Shown: piece by piece, positions 13,457 through 25,849 of the stretch
Layout: each line of letters opens with the position of its first letter
How positions within the stretch are numbered: the first letter of the stretch is position 1
From: Capitulum mitella
Lineage: Eukaryota > Arthropoda > Thecostraca > Pollicipedomorpha > Pollicipedidae
NCBI GenBank assembly: GCA_030062745.1
Contig: CP099848.1
Span: forward strand, 7,461,501 to 7,525,500
Direction of reading: 5' to 3'
Length of the DNA stretch: 64,000 bases
Made by a program: the position numbers and the translations under genes
Notes under the pieces: model-generated
Seen by the model: the letters and a program-made list of their open reading frames with translations, nothing else
The model's database searches: none
What the model was told of the DNA's origin: nothing

Positions 13457-15340
13457 AAGGCCTTTTAAATTTGACAAGTTAACGTGAAGAAACGAATCCC
13501 ATAAACATGTCACACATGACATGTAAAACCCATTGCCTGGTACTGATAACCCGGCTCGTAGCTTCCGGCAGATCTCGTTAAGGTTTAAATGAAAGATCGA
13601 AAGCACTCGATTTCCTTCTCTATAAACTATTTTTTTTTTAATATTCATTGAGTCTCATTTGCTCAGATCCATGGCTGGTAGCGTCAGCTTCTGACTTTCA
13701 TATATTTAACAAAATAGAAACCTGTTCTAGGAATGAAGTCAAAAATTGTTCTTTTTTTTTGCATGCAATGGAACGTCTGACTTTGCATAAAAAACATTGG
13801 TTAGATGACGAAAATATGGCGTACAAAAACACAGAGCCAGAAAAAATTAAATGTCGGAAACTAGAGAAGTGACAACCAAAGATGAATATTTGTAAGTGTA
13901 TGAAACTGTTTGACTGTGGGGTCAGATGACAGCATGTCATACAAGGTGGCCAAGCATGTTATCTTACCGCAAGACGTGACGCACAAAATGGACAATGATG
14001 GAAAGGAAAACGTTTCAAAGGCAACCTTGCTTATTAAATGGGAGTTTTGCACAACAGAACTGTCGTGGTGAATGCACTGAGTGAGGGAGCTAAGTAAACG
14101 TAGATTTCTCCGTCTTCGGGGAAGGGGTTCTTCCTGTCGTACCGTTTTCCTCGAGATGGCCGTTCAGCAAAAAAGGATTTCTACACCCTCAGTAACTACT
14201 TTTCTAGGTCCTGCAGTCAACTTGTTTTTCCCAGTAGCTGGCACCAATTGGAAACCGATTCGCGCCGCGCCCAATGCCCATTGCTCATGAATATTAAATG
14301 TTTGTGCAACTTTCAAGACGCCGGCGGGCCATATCACACATTTAGGTGAATAAGTTGTACATTTCACCATCAGACAATCTCAAAAGTGTAAATTACGAAA
14401 CAGCATTGGCTTTAAAGTCACGACAATTTTAGGAAATCCGTATTGTGTCTTTCCCAAATGGTGAGAAATTCTATGAGTCCTTGGCAACGCTAGCAAGATC
14501 ATGAAGGACATTGGCGGGAATGCCTCCATTATGTGCGAAACATTTGGTTCGTTCCATTTGATCTGAGAGAAGCCTAACTGATCAACTTTTGTTAGTAACT
14601 GGATAACTGCCGGTGTGAATTCAATGATGAGCTGAGAGTAATTTACCTGTGAAACGGTGTGAGACAAGCGGCTTCACCTCGTAACATGCGCAAGACTGCA
14701 GTTTCCGCCTAGTAAGATTGGTCTGAAACCTGTAAGGACCAATGTCTGATAGTGAGGCTGTAGGTCGATATTAAAGATAATTGAACGAAATCCAAAAACC
14801 CTTATCGGATTACCCCACTAAGTAAAGTGTGAAACCACCACATCCAAATGAAAGCCGATGAACTGAGCTCAAACAAAGCACGTTATCTTCGCTGGAGATC
14901 TAACTGAAATCCGAAAGGATTCCCAGCTTGCTCCATAGAGACGCAAAGGAAATCAACTTCAACACGTGTAGGCAAAACTGATGTTTAAAAAATGTGATTA
15001 GAACTCCGGAGACACGCCCCCGATCCTGAAGTGTTTTCCTTGACCTTCCAAGGAGGAAAAAGCTCCCAGCATAGTTTCTGCCAAGGAACCCAACGAAATA
15101 AAATCCTGGGCTTACCCGGCTTTTCTTTATCAAAAACGATTACTTTTGGAATACTTGCAAGGCTTTCATAGAGACGCATTCCCAAGCGTACGTCATTCGT
15201 TAATGCAAACTGGGGTCTTGCAACCACCAAACGACTTAGGAGACCCTAGGTAGAAAACCTTATCCTAGAATCGATTTCCTGGTCACAAAGAGGCTTTGTC
15301 TTGAAAATCCTGGACCTCCCCAACTAGAGGCTCGAAGGTC
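13457..15340. other. Gene-free stretch
   Basis: AT-rich sequence with only short overlapping frames (up to 95 codons) on both strands. No repeats, splice pairs or conserved motifs were recognised. Confidence 0.5.
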
Positions 15341-15343
15341 ACT

Positions 15344-15932
15344 ATGGTAACACACCCCGTGGACTACGCTGTACCGGGCACATCGTCTTATCGTCCCGCC
15401 AACACGGGCTCGCCTGATGATGTTGACTGCAGACAGGCCGAAATCTACGCCGGGTGCACTGTTTGCAAAGAGGCGTTGCACAGCGATGAACTCGCAATGC
15501 ATGCCCTCCAGCCAGCACCCTGTCCTGCCCACTGCCCACCACCCCAGCCCGCCCAGGACGCCATCAGCTACGGGGACTGGAATGCTTCCGGCCACCATGC
15601 CAGCAGCGGATGTGGGTCCTCCAGCTCCGGAGCGAGCCCGGAAGAGCCGCATTTGCATCTCTACGAGCGAAGCCGCCGCCGTCGCGTCGGCCGGCCCTTG
15701 TGACGTGGCTCTCTTCGACCGGTGCTCCAGTGGTCAATGGGCGTGGTGTCCGGCCATCAGACTTCCGGCGGAGTCTCTCGCTAATGGCCCCTCGGCTCGA
15801 CCGCGTCCCGGAGGCGCGTGTGACGTCCCGCTCAGCGGCGTGAAACCCCTCAGGCTGCTGAGAAAAACAAGCCGAGGCGTGCTCATCGGGATCCTGCCAG
15901 AAACTCAGGAGCCGAATTTCAGATGCAGATAA
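15344..15932. other. CpG-rich block with open frames on both strands, unassigned
   Basis: High CpG sequence with overlapping frames of 119 and 171 codons on plus and 132 and 144 on minus. The plus frame from 15344 has a Cys-rich part (CTVCKEALHSDELAMHAL) followed by Pro/Ser-rich sequence, but I recognise no domain. Overlapping frames on both strands are what a GC-rich island yields by chance. It may be a promoter island or part of an exon; no splice pair decides this. Confidence 0.25.
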
Positions 15933-16087
15933 AACATTCCACCTGCCGTCTACGAAGCATTTTGAATACAGGCATGCGAATGAAACGCACAGACCCACAT
16001 CACCTCCATTTCGGAACCCATGGCATTTCTAAAGTGCTGAATTTGAACGCTGGCCTTAAAACATGACTGCAATTCACTCTTCCTTAA

Positions 16088-17297
16088 CCCTATTCCCGGA
16101 GGGCTAGACGGTATGGCCGATTCCCGGCAGGGGGGGCGGATTCGGCCCCCCCCTGAGATCTCGAGAACTACTCATCCGATTTCATCGCAACAAACGGCAA
16201 TCGATTTGCCGTGACGTGAACTACATTTTGATAAAAAGAAATTTTCAAAATTTTGAAATTTGTGGATACAGGGGGGCAAAAATGTCAAAATGGGGGGTAC
16301 TTTTTGACTTCTTATAGCTCCGTTGTTTACGGACCGATTTCGATGAAACTGGCATCAATCGAGAGATTATGGATAGGGCTTTTACCATGGGTATGCAAAT
16401 TTGAAATTTTGAGAAAATTCATGGGCGTTCACAGGGTTTCAAAAATAGAGGGATTAGTTTTCCAATAACGGAATGAACAAAAGAGGCCAAAACACTTTTT
16501 TAGCTTCTGCTAGTCATGTTATGCTAAAGAAGTACAAATCGCATTACAATGTTTGTATAGTGTTAGCATAGGCGGTGCCAGGGACATAAAAAAGGGGGAA
16601 CTGTCATGGTCACACGTTTCTCAGATCAACTTGTGACCTTTGACCTTAAATGACCTCCAGTGACCTTGGGGTCATCTGGAATGATGTCGTGTGCATTCAA
16701 TATTATCTGTAAACGTTTTTAATCGATTAAATTCACTCTATTCCAAAAAATTCATTTTTTGGCTTTTGCGATATAGGGCACGTGCACTGACATTTTAGGT
16801 CATAGCTCCGTGACCTGACCTGATATCAAGCTGAAACTTGGTACACAAGTAGAGGGCATCTTTCTACGTCATATCTATTCCGGGTTTGGCATTTGAAAAA
16901 ACGGCGCCGAAATTATGGCGAAAAAACAAATTTTGACTTTTGACCTTGACCTGACCTTGTAAAGTGATCTCAGATAAACAAAATTACATATGCACATTGC
17001 CCAACTATTTAGCTATATATTCATATAAAGTTTTAAGTTCTATCTTAAAAACTCTGTTTTTGGCAGACATTTTCCTTTTACCCTCAACATGGCCAAAAAT
17101 GACCTGAGGTGCCTCCCAAAAACGTTGCCTGGCTCCGCCCCTGAGCAAAATAGAATTTCGGAATTTTGTCACGGCGCGTAGAAGGAATAGCGAGGAAAAG
17201 TCACCAAGTTTCGTGAAGCTGCGTCAAAAAGCCTGGAATTGGCAAGCAAAAAACCCGAGGGGGGGCGGATTCCGCCCCCCCCCTGCCGGGAATAGGG
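16088..17297 (+). mobile_element. piggyBac-like non-autonomous element, family 1, copy 1
   Basis: The element is 1210 bp and flanked by TTAA on both sides (16084-16087 and 17298-17301). Its tips are CCCTATTCCCGG and the exact inverse CCGGGAATAGGG. Next to each tip is a palindrome of about seven G, a short CGGATTC core and seven to nine C. Inside are a second inverted pair (about 16567-16590 and 17120-17143), repeated TGACCT half-sites (16634-16672 and 16941-16958) and A/T runs. No transposase frame is present; the 71-codon frame at 16253 is chance. TTAA targets and CCC tips are established piggyBac features. Family membership is inferred from the ends only. Confidence 0.82.
16634..16672 (-). 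promoter_or_regulatory. Nuclear-receptor half-site cluster inside element copy 1
   Basis: TGACCTTTGACCT (16634-16646) is, on the minus strand, two AGGTCA half-sites spaced by one base (a DR1). Further TGACCT units follow at about 16651 and 16661. DR1 is the known target of HNF4, COUP-TF and RXR dimers. A second cluster, TTGACCTTGACCTGACCTTG, lies at about 16940-16959 and includes TCAAGGTCA on the minus strand (the ERR/FTZ-F1 extended half-site). Whether any receptor binds here is unknown. Confidence 0.4.
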
Positions 17298-17301
17298 TTA
17301 A

Positions 17302-20255
17302 CAATATTTTCTAACTTCCTACTCCCGTACCCGGATAGTCTAGGTTTGTTAAATGCAGATAATATGTGATTAAACCTTTATTTATGATTCAAATGAAAAA
17401 CATCAAAGCATTTCTTGTTGCGACTGCGAACCTTTCTCAGTGACAATACTGAAAGAACAGGGAATTTTTAAAATTGTCCCTCAGAAGGGCCCTGAGTTAA
17501 AACACTGGATTCATTGCCGTTACTGCTTGGAATGCTAAAAACATCAGCAGAAGTTTTACAATCCATTATTTAATTACCAAAATCGTTAGCTCATCATTTT
17601 ATTACATCAAAACTTGTAGAAGTATGTAAATAAAAAGCATGTGATAGCAAAAGCTGACCTCGATTTCGGGTGGGTTTTATAACATAATATGACAGCCCTG
17701 TATGAGCAAGAAATTGTTCGTGGGCAGCCATGAGAAAACATGGACAAAGAGCCTGGCTTTGCTGCATATTCCTCGAAAAAATTATCCGAGACGCATCGCC
17801 AGTGCACCTTTTGCATGCCCCTAGACTTTTAATACCGTCATACCCCGCAAAAATGAAACGCTGAGAACGCTGGGGAACGATTGGCCGACACCGCGAAACA
17901 GAAGCGTTGCGGGTCGATGGCTTTAACGGAGCCAGCTAGACTGCTGACATATGTAGCTTTCCAGACCGTGCCAGGCTACCTAACTGTCTCTTTTTCTCTA
18001 CAATGCATGTTCGTCCAGCTATTTCCGCGCAATTTCGTAGGTAACAATAATTTATTGAAGCAACGTCGTAACACTACTACTACATTCGAATCGGTGGAGA
18101 TATACCTTTTTATCAGGTGCGTTTTGTAGGGAATTAATGCTTCTGTCTTAACAACGCAGTCATTGTAAAACGTGAAAATGACCTTTCGTTTGTGGGGTAG
18201 CATTTAGTAAGTAACGAAAGGTACGCTGACCACACCCGAGGTAGGACTACCTGGTTCTTGAGGTTAGGGAACGATAAAATGTAACAAAGAACAAAACACA
18301 ACACGCGGACTAGCAAAAATCTTTATCTCGAGTTACCTTCAACCCTGAACTATGCATTTTGCGTCTTCCTATAACCTGCCCATGATACTGGACACCTATC
18401 AGTCACATCAATTTTTGGTCGTTTTTGACAAAACCTCCCCGATAAATTGGAACAAGGTTGGGTGCTTTTTTTTATTAAGGATTTCGTAGAAATCGAGTGA
18501 TAACCTGAGAGACTCGCTTCAAAGGCGTCAAGAAAAGAGCCTTCCTGCTACAAAGCAAAACATTTCAGTGGAAGAAGCAAGTATTTATAGGCTGCGGCCC
18601 TGCGCTGTGTAATCATTTCTTATCAGGAAGTTTTTGCTGTTTGCATGCGAATCCATCGCGTAGCATGGAGCCGTAATAAAGTGATCCTTTGTTTACTCTG
18701 AAATGGAAAAGGAGCATGTAATTCGCGAATAACCGGATCTAGTGATCTCAGTGTTCATGGTCGTCAGCATTAATTGAGACAATTCGAAAAGTTGGTGGTG
18801 AATCGGGAAATCTACATTGCCAAAGTCGAGTGGATGTATGGTTGCGAGGTGGCCGACAGCAGAAGCTTTCATGAGAAGCTGAGGTACTCCAGGGAGTACT
18901 TGAACCCGGCCATCGCCGCCAATAGGTGATGAATGATTTCCCAATTTTATCCCAAGCACCCATGTGGTCTATGGATTGCGCCCACTCGTCTCCTACAATA
19001 GGACGCCAAAGAAAGGGGAACGCCCTGACGGAGCGGAGATGACATACCAGGTCGTTTCTACGGGGGTCGTAAAGTGGGATCGACTTTCCGTTCCTGTGCA
19101 GAAAGACGACCGACTGCTCGACATTCGACCGTCGTCCACAAGTCATGAGCAATCATCAGAACGGAGGGAAGTAGATTTTTCACAATTTCTAGCGTCCTGC
19201 GACGTTTCGCGAAAAGATCCGCTGAACTGCAAGAGGTACAGTGCGCTGGCGCCCATTGGCGGATCCAAACCATGTGGTAAAGGAAGGCCACCTCTCCAAC
19301 CGTGTGATTTTCTTACCTCCAAAATGGTGTTTTCTCCCTGGATTTTGATTCCTTTGCGTTGAATTTTTCTGTAAATGAGCATTAATATAAAAAACTTTTA
19401 TTTAGGAAGTGACATCCCTGTAATTTTCATGGCAAAACGTGGAGCCGAAAGACGTGTTGGACCTGGGTTCTCTAACGAAACGGAAGCCATTGGCCCAATG
19501 TCCCCCCTTGGATTCGTAAATGCCTGGTAATGTGCTGCGCCTGATCTGAACATTGTGTTTCTTTTTTTTAAATTCATGATCCACACAGTCAGGTCAAAAA
19601 CAGGTATGTCTTTCGTTCCGTAAATATGGTAGCACCACAAAGTTGTCATTTTTGTTGAATAGCTACATATCACTGTAGACAGCCCTGAACTCTCTTCATT
19701 TTCGAAAGCACGCCAGACCACGTGCACAAATACCAGTGTATTTTTCGGCGGTCATGAACGCGGGGAATGAAAGCAGTTCCGAGCTTTTGCTGTTAATTTC
19801 TGTTTCACAGGAACTTTGAAGAATTCCACCAGCAAATAAAAGGAACCCCAGGGGCCAAAGGGAAAATGCTTTCTGCGATGAGTGTGTTTGGGCGGAACAT
19901 GTTGTTGTTGTTGTTAGGCAGAATATGTCGGGGTTTTTAAATTGCGGAGATTAAGATACTGGCGTGTGGATGCTCAGAAGCCGATCGATAATGGCTCGAA
20001 ATCGAAACCATAATACCAGACAAATAAAAATTTGTTTTTCCTTGAGACGAAGGCAGGTATCACAGACGTAGGGACGAGGGAGACCAGGGAATCACGGTCA
20101 CCCACTTTCCTTCAATTTTTGCAAAAGCTTTAACGTTGTATGGGAAATATAAGACTGTATGTATTATGTTTCCCGTTTCACCAGAATTCGCTTTTCCAGC
20201 GTTTCCAAACCTCTGTCAAGCATTCAGCCTCGCACAGAATCCTGCCAAATCAGTT
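17302..20255. other. Gene-poor stretch with an unassigned frame at 18964-19362
   Basis: Mostly AT-rich. At 18748-19362 both strands are open for over 130 codons, and the base composition is more balanced than in the flanks. The plus frame (132 codons) and minus frame (134 codons) show no motif I recognise. A decayed repeat is the likeliest source. A TTG trinucleotide run lies near 19904-19916. Confidence 0.35.
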
Positions 20256-20259
20256 AAGC

Positions 20260-20630
20260 CCCTGGCGAGATAGTCCGCTGAGTCCGCCTGGCTAGCGATA
20301 CGCCTCCTCCACGAGACCGCTGGTACTACCGCCGCCTCCCTCCCCGCCTGTCAGATAGTGGTCGGGCTGGTGGGGCAGGGCTGGCCGCGTCGTCGATGGA
20401 CAATCAGCCGGTCGGGCCAGAGGCGGCCGTTGCCATGGCAGCCGGTGTTTGGCAGCGATTCTGGCGCAGAACTCCCCGGGGGCTCGGCGGTCTCCGCGGC
20501 CCGGCTGCCGGGACAGCGGTTTGCTTTACCGTCCAGGATGACTTTGGCGATGCTGGATATTATATTGGACGGCTGCAGTGGGGCCGCCGCAAACTGACCT
20601 TGGTGCGCTGTCGTGCCGGTAGGCCCGAAA
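20260..20630. other. CpG-rich island, unassigned
   Basis: A GC-rich block with overlapping frames of 142 codons (plus, from 20396) and 122 codons (minus). No recognisable protein family and no convincing donor at its edges. It is most simply a promoter-type island or a GC-rich chance frame. Confidence 0.25.
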
Positions 20631-20959
20631 AAAGCCAGCTGGAGGAGCATTCGAGCACATCTGATTTCTTCTTGAGTGTAGAGATCGATAGTATATACGC
20701 ACTGGCAACCAGAGACCACATCCCTAACGTTCTACCGCCGCGAATGATATCTTTTGGAACATCGAGTTTCGAATCACTCGGAACATCACTCAGGGCGCCA
20801 AATAGCCCGGGGCAGACAGTTTAATTTCCAGCGCCGAGTTGCGACATTAGCGGTGAATCACCGCCTGTCATACCCGCCAAAGCAGACTGCCACCCACGCG
20901 CCGAGGCTCTGGGCGCAATGGGCGGCAGTACACTGGATCTTACAAGGCGCTTGAGCAGA

Positions 20960-23900
20960 ATTCCCGACAGGTATTGTGTTAATTAAACCATGAATGTGTG
21001 CATTACACGAACTATTTAACAATGTATACGACTGTCGACTTCATCACGGCTTTCGAAGAATATTTTTAAAGTCGATTTGCATCACCAACTGAAATGAGCC
21101 TGTTCTACTTTATCCGCTCTAAGTGGTAGATCCAGCTGATGTGTTTGGATGGACAAGGTTACTTGAGGGGGAGAGAGTATCGGTCTGAAATTAGTAACCC
21201 TTTTCCATCCGACTCGGTTCTCATTCCTTGGTTTTTCTGCAACCAGAGCCAAACCCTCTGTGTTCCAGGGCCGAAATTTGTTTTTTTTCCTCATATCTTT
21301 CGATAGTTTACAAATACACTAACTCGAGCAAAAGTGGCTCCAAAAACGTCTCATGGGAGAGGGCATGTCGGGCCAGGTTGTGGTTATTTTAGTCGCTTGC
21401 TCGCTCGTTCAGATATCGGTGCGGCACCTAATATTTAGCAATATTATGATTTCCATGAGTGGCATTTTCAATAATTGGCCGTCCACATAGTGCGCAAAAA
21501 ACAGCATCCGGCGGAACAGGCACGTCGGTTCAGGAGCACTAGGCGGGACAGCAGCCTGCATGTGTCTTGATTGCGCAATGAGGCCGGCAAGCGGTGCTTT
21601 TTGCTGCCGTGCGTCCTTCCCGTACAATTCTTCATCACACGACATAAGAACCTGTATAGTCACAGTTTTCTGCATTGTCCCGGGTGTTACCTGAAATCCA
21701 GCGGGTCTGGGAACGTGCGATTCTTTATATTTTTGTATTTGTAAAATGGGGCATTCCACGACAACGCGGCGCGGCAAACGGCAAATATGCGTTCATTCTT
21801 CATACAGTTTGATTAGCTTTCCACTGGTGTCATTCTCACCTCAGTAGCTTTCCTAGATCTTGTTCTCTTAATTCCCTTAGCTCTTGGACACGGAGCTGTC
21901 TCGAGAAATTTCAAATATGGTTACCTTTGCGCTCTCAAAATGACCATTTATAATAAAAACGTGATTTCTTACTTGGTACATATGAATCATATGTATCATG
22001 AATCATATGAACATATGAATCAAAATATGGGTCTTCCATTCCCAAGAAACGTATATATTTTTATACATTTTCACGATCACTGAGGTCACCAGAGGCCATG
22101 TCTTAACTTTTTTCACTATTTATCACGTAGGTATAAACTTCTGATCAGGGTTGGTTTTCTTATGCCATTCCGAGATCTAAAATGTCCGGATATTTACATT
22201 TCGAATAATATTCCATACAGTTATCAGCCACTGAACAAACTCTTGCAGCGTGGCAGTACAGAAATGCCGGAGGTCATAACTCCTGAGCCGTTGACCTGCT
22301 CCAACTAAAATTCGCACAGGTGGAGTCGGAGCATAGGACAACGTTATGCACCAATTTAATCTAATAAGCCAATTTAATAAGCATGTTTCCCTCCAGAAGG
22401 ACACGTACGGTTTATACTTACCTCTCGGTAAGACAGTCTACTAAGTAAGTTAATCTCTGTTGCAGTCAGTATGAAAATACCTTTAAAGCAATGCAGGCTC
22501 CAGATGTTTCGCCTCTAAAGATTTGCTTTGCGAGCCAGGTGCATGGATTCTGAGAGAAATTAGAAGTGTACCAGGAGCTAAAATATTAAGTAGACTGAAG
22601 TCGATTTGGACCGCCGCTAACATTTATTGGGATTACCGCTTGGTTTGTCGTCATCTGAGTGCTTGTAACCAATTTTCAAGTTGATGCTGACCAAAGGCTG
22701 CTGTCGGTATTTCATTAGGTAAACAGAGCCGACTGATACATCGTTTTCGAAGACATAATAAACGGGGGCCACATGGTAAATCCTATTCCCATCTCCTCGG
22801 CGTATAAATTACGCCTCCAGGTACGTTCCATTTGTATGTACATGAAAGTTCACTGGCATTTTAGTTTCGAAACAAAGCACCAATGCTCGCATTTTATCGT
22901 GCGAGATTTCGTGGCAGATCATTTGAATGCGTGTGTGAAATAAAATGCAGCTGCAGGACAACTTGAACACCGGGAATATTGTTATGCGAAACGGCTAAAG
23001 TTCCAGTTACGGGTACTCCTAGGGGCGCAGAATGCATGCGACAGCGTGGAACAAATGTTTTGCACCATAATTTCATTTACATTTAATGCATAACGTTTCG
23101 AAATAATACATGTATACCTGGAGACGAACCGAGGCGTGGCACGCGACACAACGGTATCCAATTATTGCCTGCTGGCCGTAGGAAAGTGAGGCGCCGCAGA
23201 AGGTCGCGCGTGCGACACGAAACCCGAAGGCGTTGCGTGTCGCACAAACACGACGCCCAGCCCCAGTGGCGGGCACTTTACCACCGCAACCGGCCACTGT
23301 GCTGCTATTGCGAGGCTGGCATTGTCTCCATCGTGACCCGGCGCTTTCGCGCATGTCATAAGCCATTGCCGAATCTTAGTCGAGCTCCTCTCCTGGTGTC
23401 ATCGGCGATTTTGGTGACCCCTGAGGCAGGAAGAGTTGGGCTGAAGGAGAAACATCGGGAAACCCCAGCTCCAGATGGCTTTGAATAACTCCACTGTGCC
23501 GCAAATAGCACGTGATCGAAGTGAAAAATGAGTGCGCATGAGTGATGTGCTGGAGACAATTCAAACGAAGGAAGCATTACAGACACTTTGGAGAGTGAAG
23601 TGGAAAAGAGAAGAATTGTCACATGCTCCGAGTCCTGGGACGGACAACGGAGGAAGAGCAGGCTTCTGGAAGCATATTTGCGAGGAAGCCACATCTATTC
23701 TGCATGACACGTCGTAAAACCTGATGTCTGTCAGTTGTAGCTTTTTTTTAAAACAAGTTCCATTTTAACTGCCTCGTGTTAAAAACAGCACTCCCAACGA
23801 ACAGGCTGCTGGCGAAAGACTAAAACATCAATGCACTGATATGGACAAAAAAGAACTAAGACGAACCGTTTTCCCTACCGGGGTTTGAAAAAACCTTCTC

Positions 23901-24470
23901 GCTATTCAATTAAAACAAGGTCAGTTCAGTATGCAATTCTCCACCACCACTGTCACCACAACGAATCTGGTCAGGCTAAAACGTAGTCATAAAAAATTGT
24001 TCCTGTTAAGTATTCCCGCTTTAACTGACCACGTCCAAACCAAAACGTATCAGTAAGAGCTGGATGGGTATGTAGAGTACGATTCTTTCTAAACAGGATT
24101 TTCTTGCATAGGTTCAACCAAAGGGGGCCGAGGTGCCCGCCCGCCCTCCTTAGGCCCGCATTTTTGTGAAAACCATTGCACATCGTCTTCCCGGCAGGCG
24201 GTTTTCGCATGACATCAGTTCACTCTAAGTTCCGCCCTCCCCCCTTTGAGAAAGTCCTGTTTCAACGCCCCTGTTTCCTTGGTTTCAGTGAGTGATCCGG
24301 CCTAGCCTGACCCTGTCCACCTAGCTACAGACGCTTCACGACGTTCTCAAGGGCCTGCGTTAATATATCAAGCATTAACGACGAAGCGGTAAGTTTTGCT
24401 GTGTTTGCTACAAAGACGACCAAACCCAGTACGAGCCACACAAGAACCTCTTCCTTCAGACTCGCGGCAC
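20960..24470. other. Gene-free stretch with a CATATG-rich palindromic patch
   Basis: AT-rich sequence with short frames only. At about 21979-22020 CATATG/ATCATATG palindromes occur several times within 45 bp. At 24290-24388 a pyrimidine tract plus CAG and a GCG|GTAAGT donor frame a 99-bp segment that has stops in all three frames. A small GC-rich patch at about 23170-23360 has frames on both strands with no known domain. Confidence 0.4.
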
Positions 24471-24479
24471 TTGTCTTTC

Positions 24480-24830
24480 TCTGTGTTTGTCTTCAGTCTG
24501 ACCCCTGTCACCCCGCCGTCGAAGGTCTTGGTCAAGTTCGCCCGTCGACGTCATGATAAACTCGCGGCGACCGGCACCGCGGGCCGTTCGTCGATATCCC
24601 CGCCGATAAACGGGCGCTATTGACGTGGCCAGTGCGGTCCACGGGCGTCCGCCCGGGGCTCAGCGGCCACCAGCACACAACTTCACCCGTTGTGGCTCTC
24701 CGCGAAATGTCATGGTCCGCGGAGCGGCGGCCAGAGGACGAGAACAAAAACAGCGCGGCCTCACGGACGGCGAGCTTTTGCGAAACTTTGCGAACGCAGA
24801 AAAGCTGCGGCCAATGGGTGAAGTCAGATG
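24480..24830. other. CpG-rich island, unassigned
   Basis: Dense CpG, with overlapping frames of 71-93 codons on both strands and none recognised. Promoter island inferred from composition only. Confidence 0.25.
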
Positions 24831-25634
24831 GCGTGAGAGATTGCGAGTGAGAAAAACGAAATGAAGGAAAATGGGCGAAATGAAAGAGTTGGCGGGCGAC
24901 GGCGCACGCAGTCGCATCGAGCTGAGCAGAGCTGCTGTCATTAAAAGTCTTCAGATGTGCTGGCGATACGTATACTCATTGGTTTTATGGACTATCCCTC
25001 TAAATGAAGTTTTAGACATGACTGTCTTTCCGTTTTACTGGGCATGCCGTGTACCTCAAGTCTTGTGTCAGTCAGCCGAGCATTTTCCAGCGCTCGCATT
25101 CTGTGCATTTTCGTTGGTCGTTGTTATTCGAATTTCATGATATCTAATTAAGTGTATGTTTTAGAACTGTAAGACACCGGTGTCAGACAGAAACATCATT
25201 ATAGTTCACTACAAGCCGCACCTATGAAGTAGAGAAAGCCAACAATGGCTCCATTGTCATGATTTTGAGCAAGAAATAAACCTACTTTTTTCGAACTCAT
25301 TTGTTACGTCGACAGGCGTGATGGCTGTCCTAGGCTGGGATGAGCAAAAAACTTTTTTTTCTGCTCCGCCTAGCGATATCGCCATGAGTCTGATCGATCA
25401 ATAAACCTTGTAGATAGCTTTCAGTTCGATGCTGTTCAAAGAATCTGGTCAACTGCTCAAAACTTAATAAAAAAAGCCATCGAGACTTCCTCTGAACCAC
25501 AAAAAATTTATGACTCGCAGGGGCGCAGAAACTCCTCCACATTTAGAGGAGGGCGGTGGGAGGAATCATTTTCGGTCAGTTCTTTCCAGTCAACGCCCAT
25601 AAATATGTCAAATTTCCGTTAAAAGTTGGGAGCA

Positions 25635-25672
25635 GCTACCCCCCCCCCCCGCCGCCGCCTCCCCCGTCCCTG
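25635..25672. repeat. Poly-C/CCG tract
   Basis: About ten C followed by CCGCCGCCTCCCCC, in an otherwise AT-leaning stretch (24870-25840) that has no recognised gene. Similar C-runs occur at about 27420-27434 and 31866-31876, so C-runs are a recurrent feature of this region. Confidence 0.8.
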
Positions 25673-25849
25673 AAGACTCGTATTGGTTCTAAAAATAAAA
25701 ACTACATTCATCGTGAAAACCGTCCACAGTATCTACATCCTGGCAAATCAAAGCGCACTAATCGTCGTTTCGAAGCCGTCCGTAGAAGGAAAAGCTGTTG
25801 AACATTCAGGGTACGAGGGATATCTATCTGGTGCCATCCGGAGACCTCC

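Noticed and set aside
16253-16468. 71-codon frame inside element copy 1 as a possible transposase
   Set aside because: It is not kept open in copies 2 and 3 and has no catalytic motif.
18748-19362. Overlapping frames of over 130 codons on both strands
   Set aside because: No motif, and shifting alternatives on both strands suggest a decayed repeat or chance rather than a gene.
24290-24388. 99-bp segment framed by a good acceptor and a GTAAGT donor
   Set aside because: Stops occur early in all three frames and no neighbouring exon was found. It could only be a noncoding exon, and chance is likelier.
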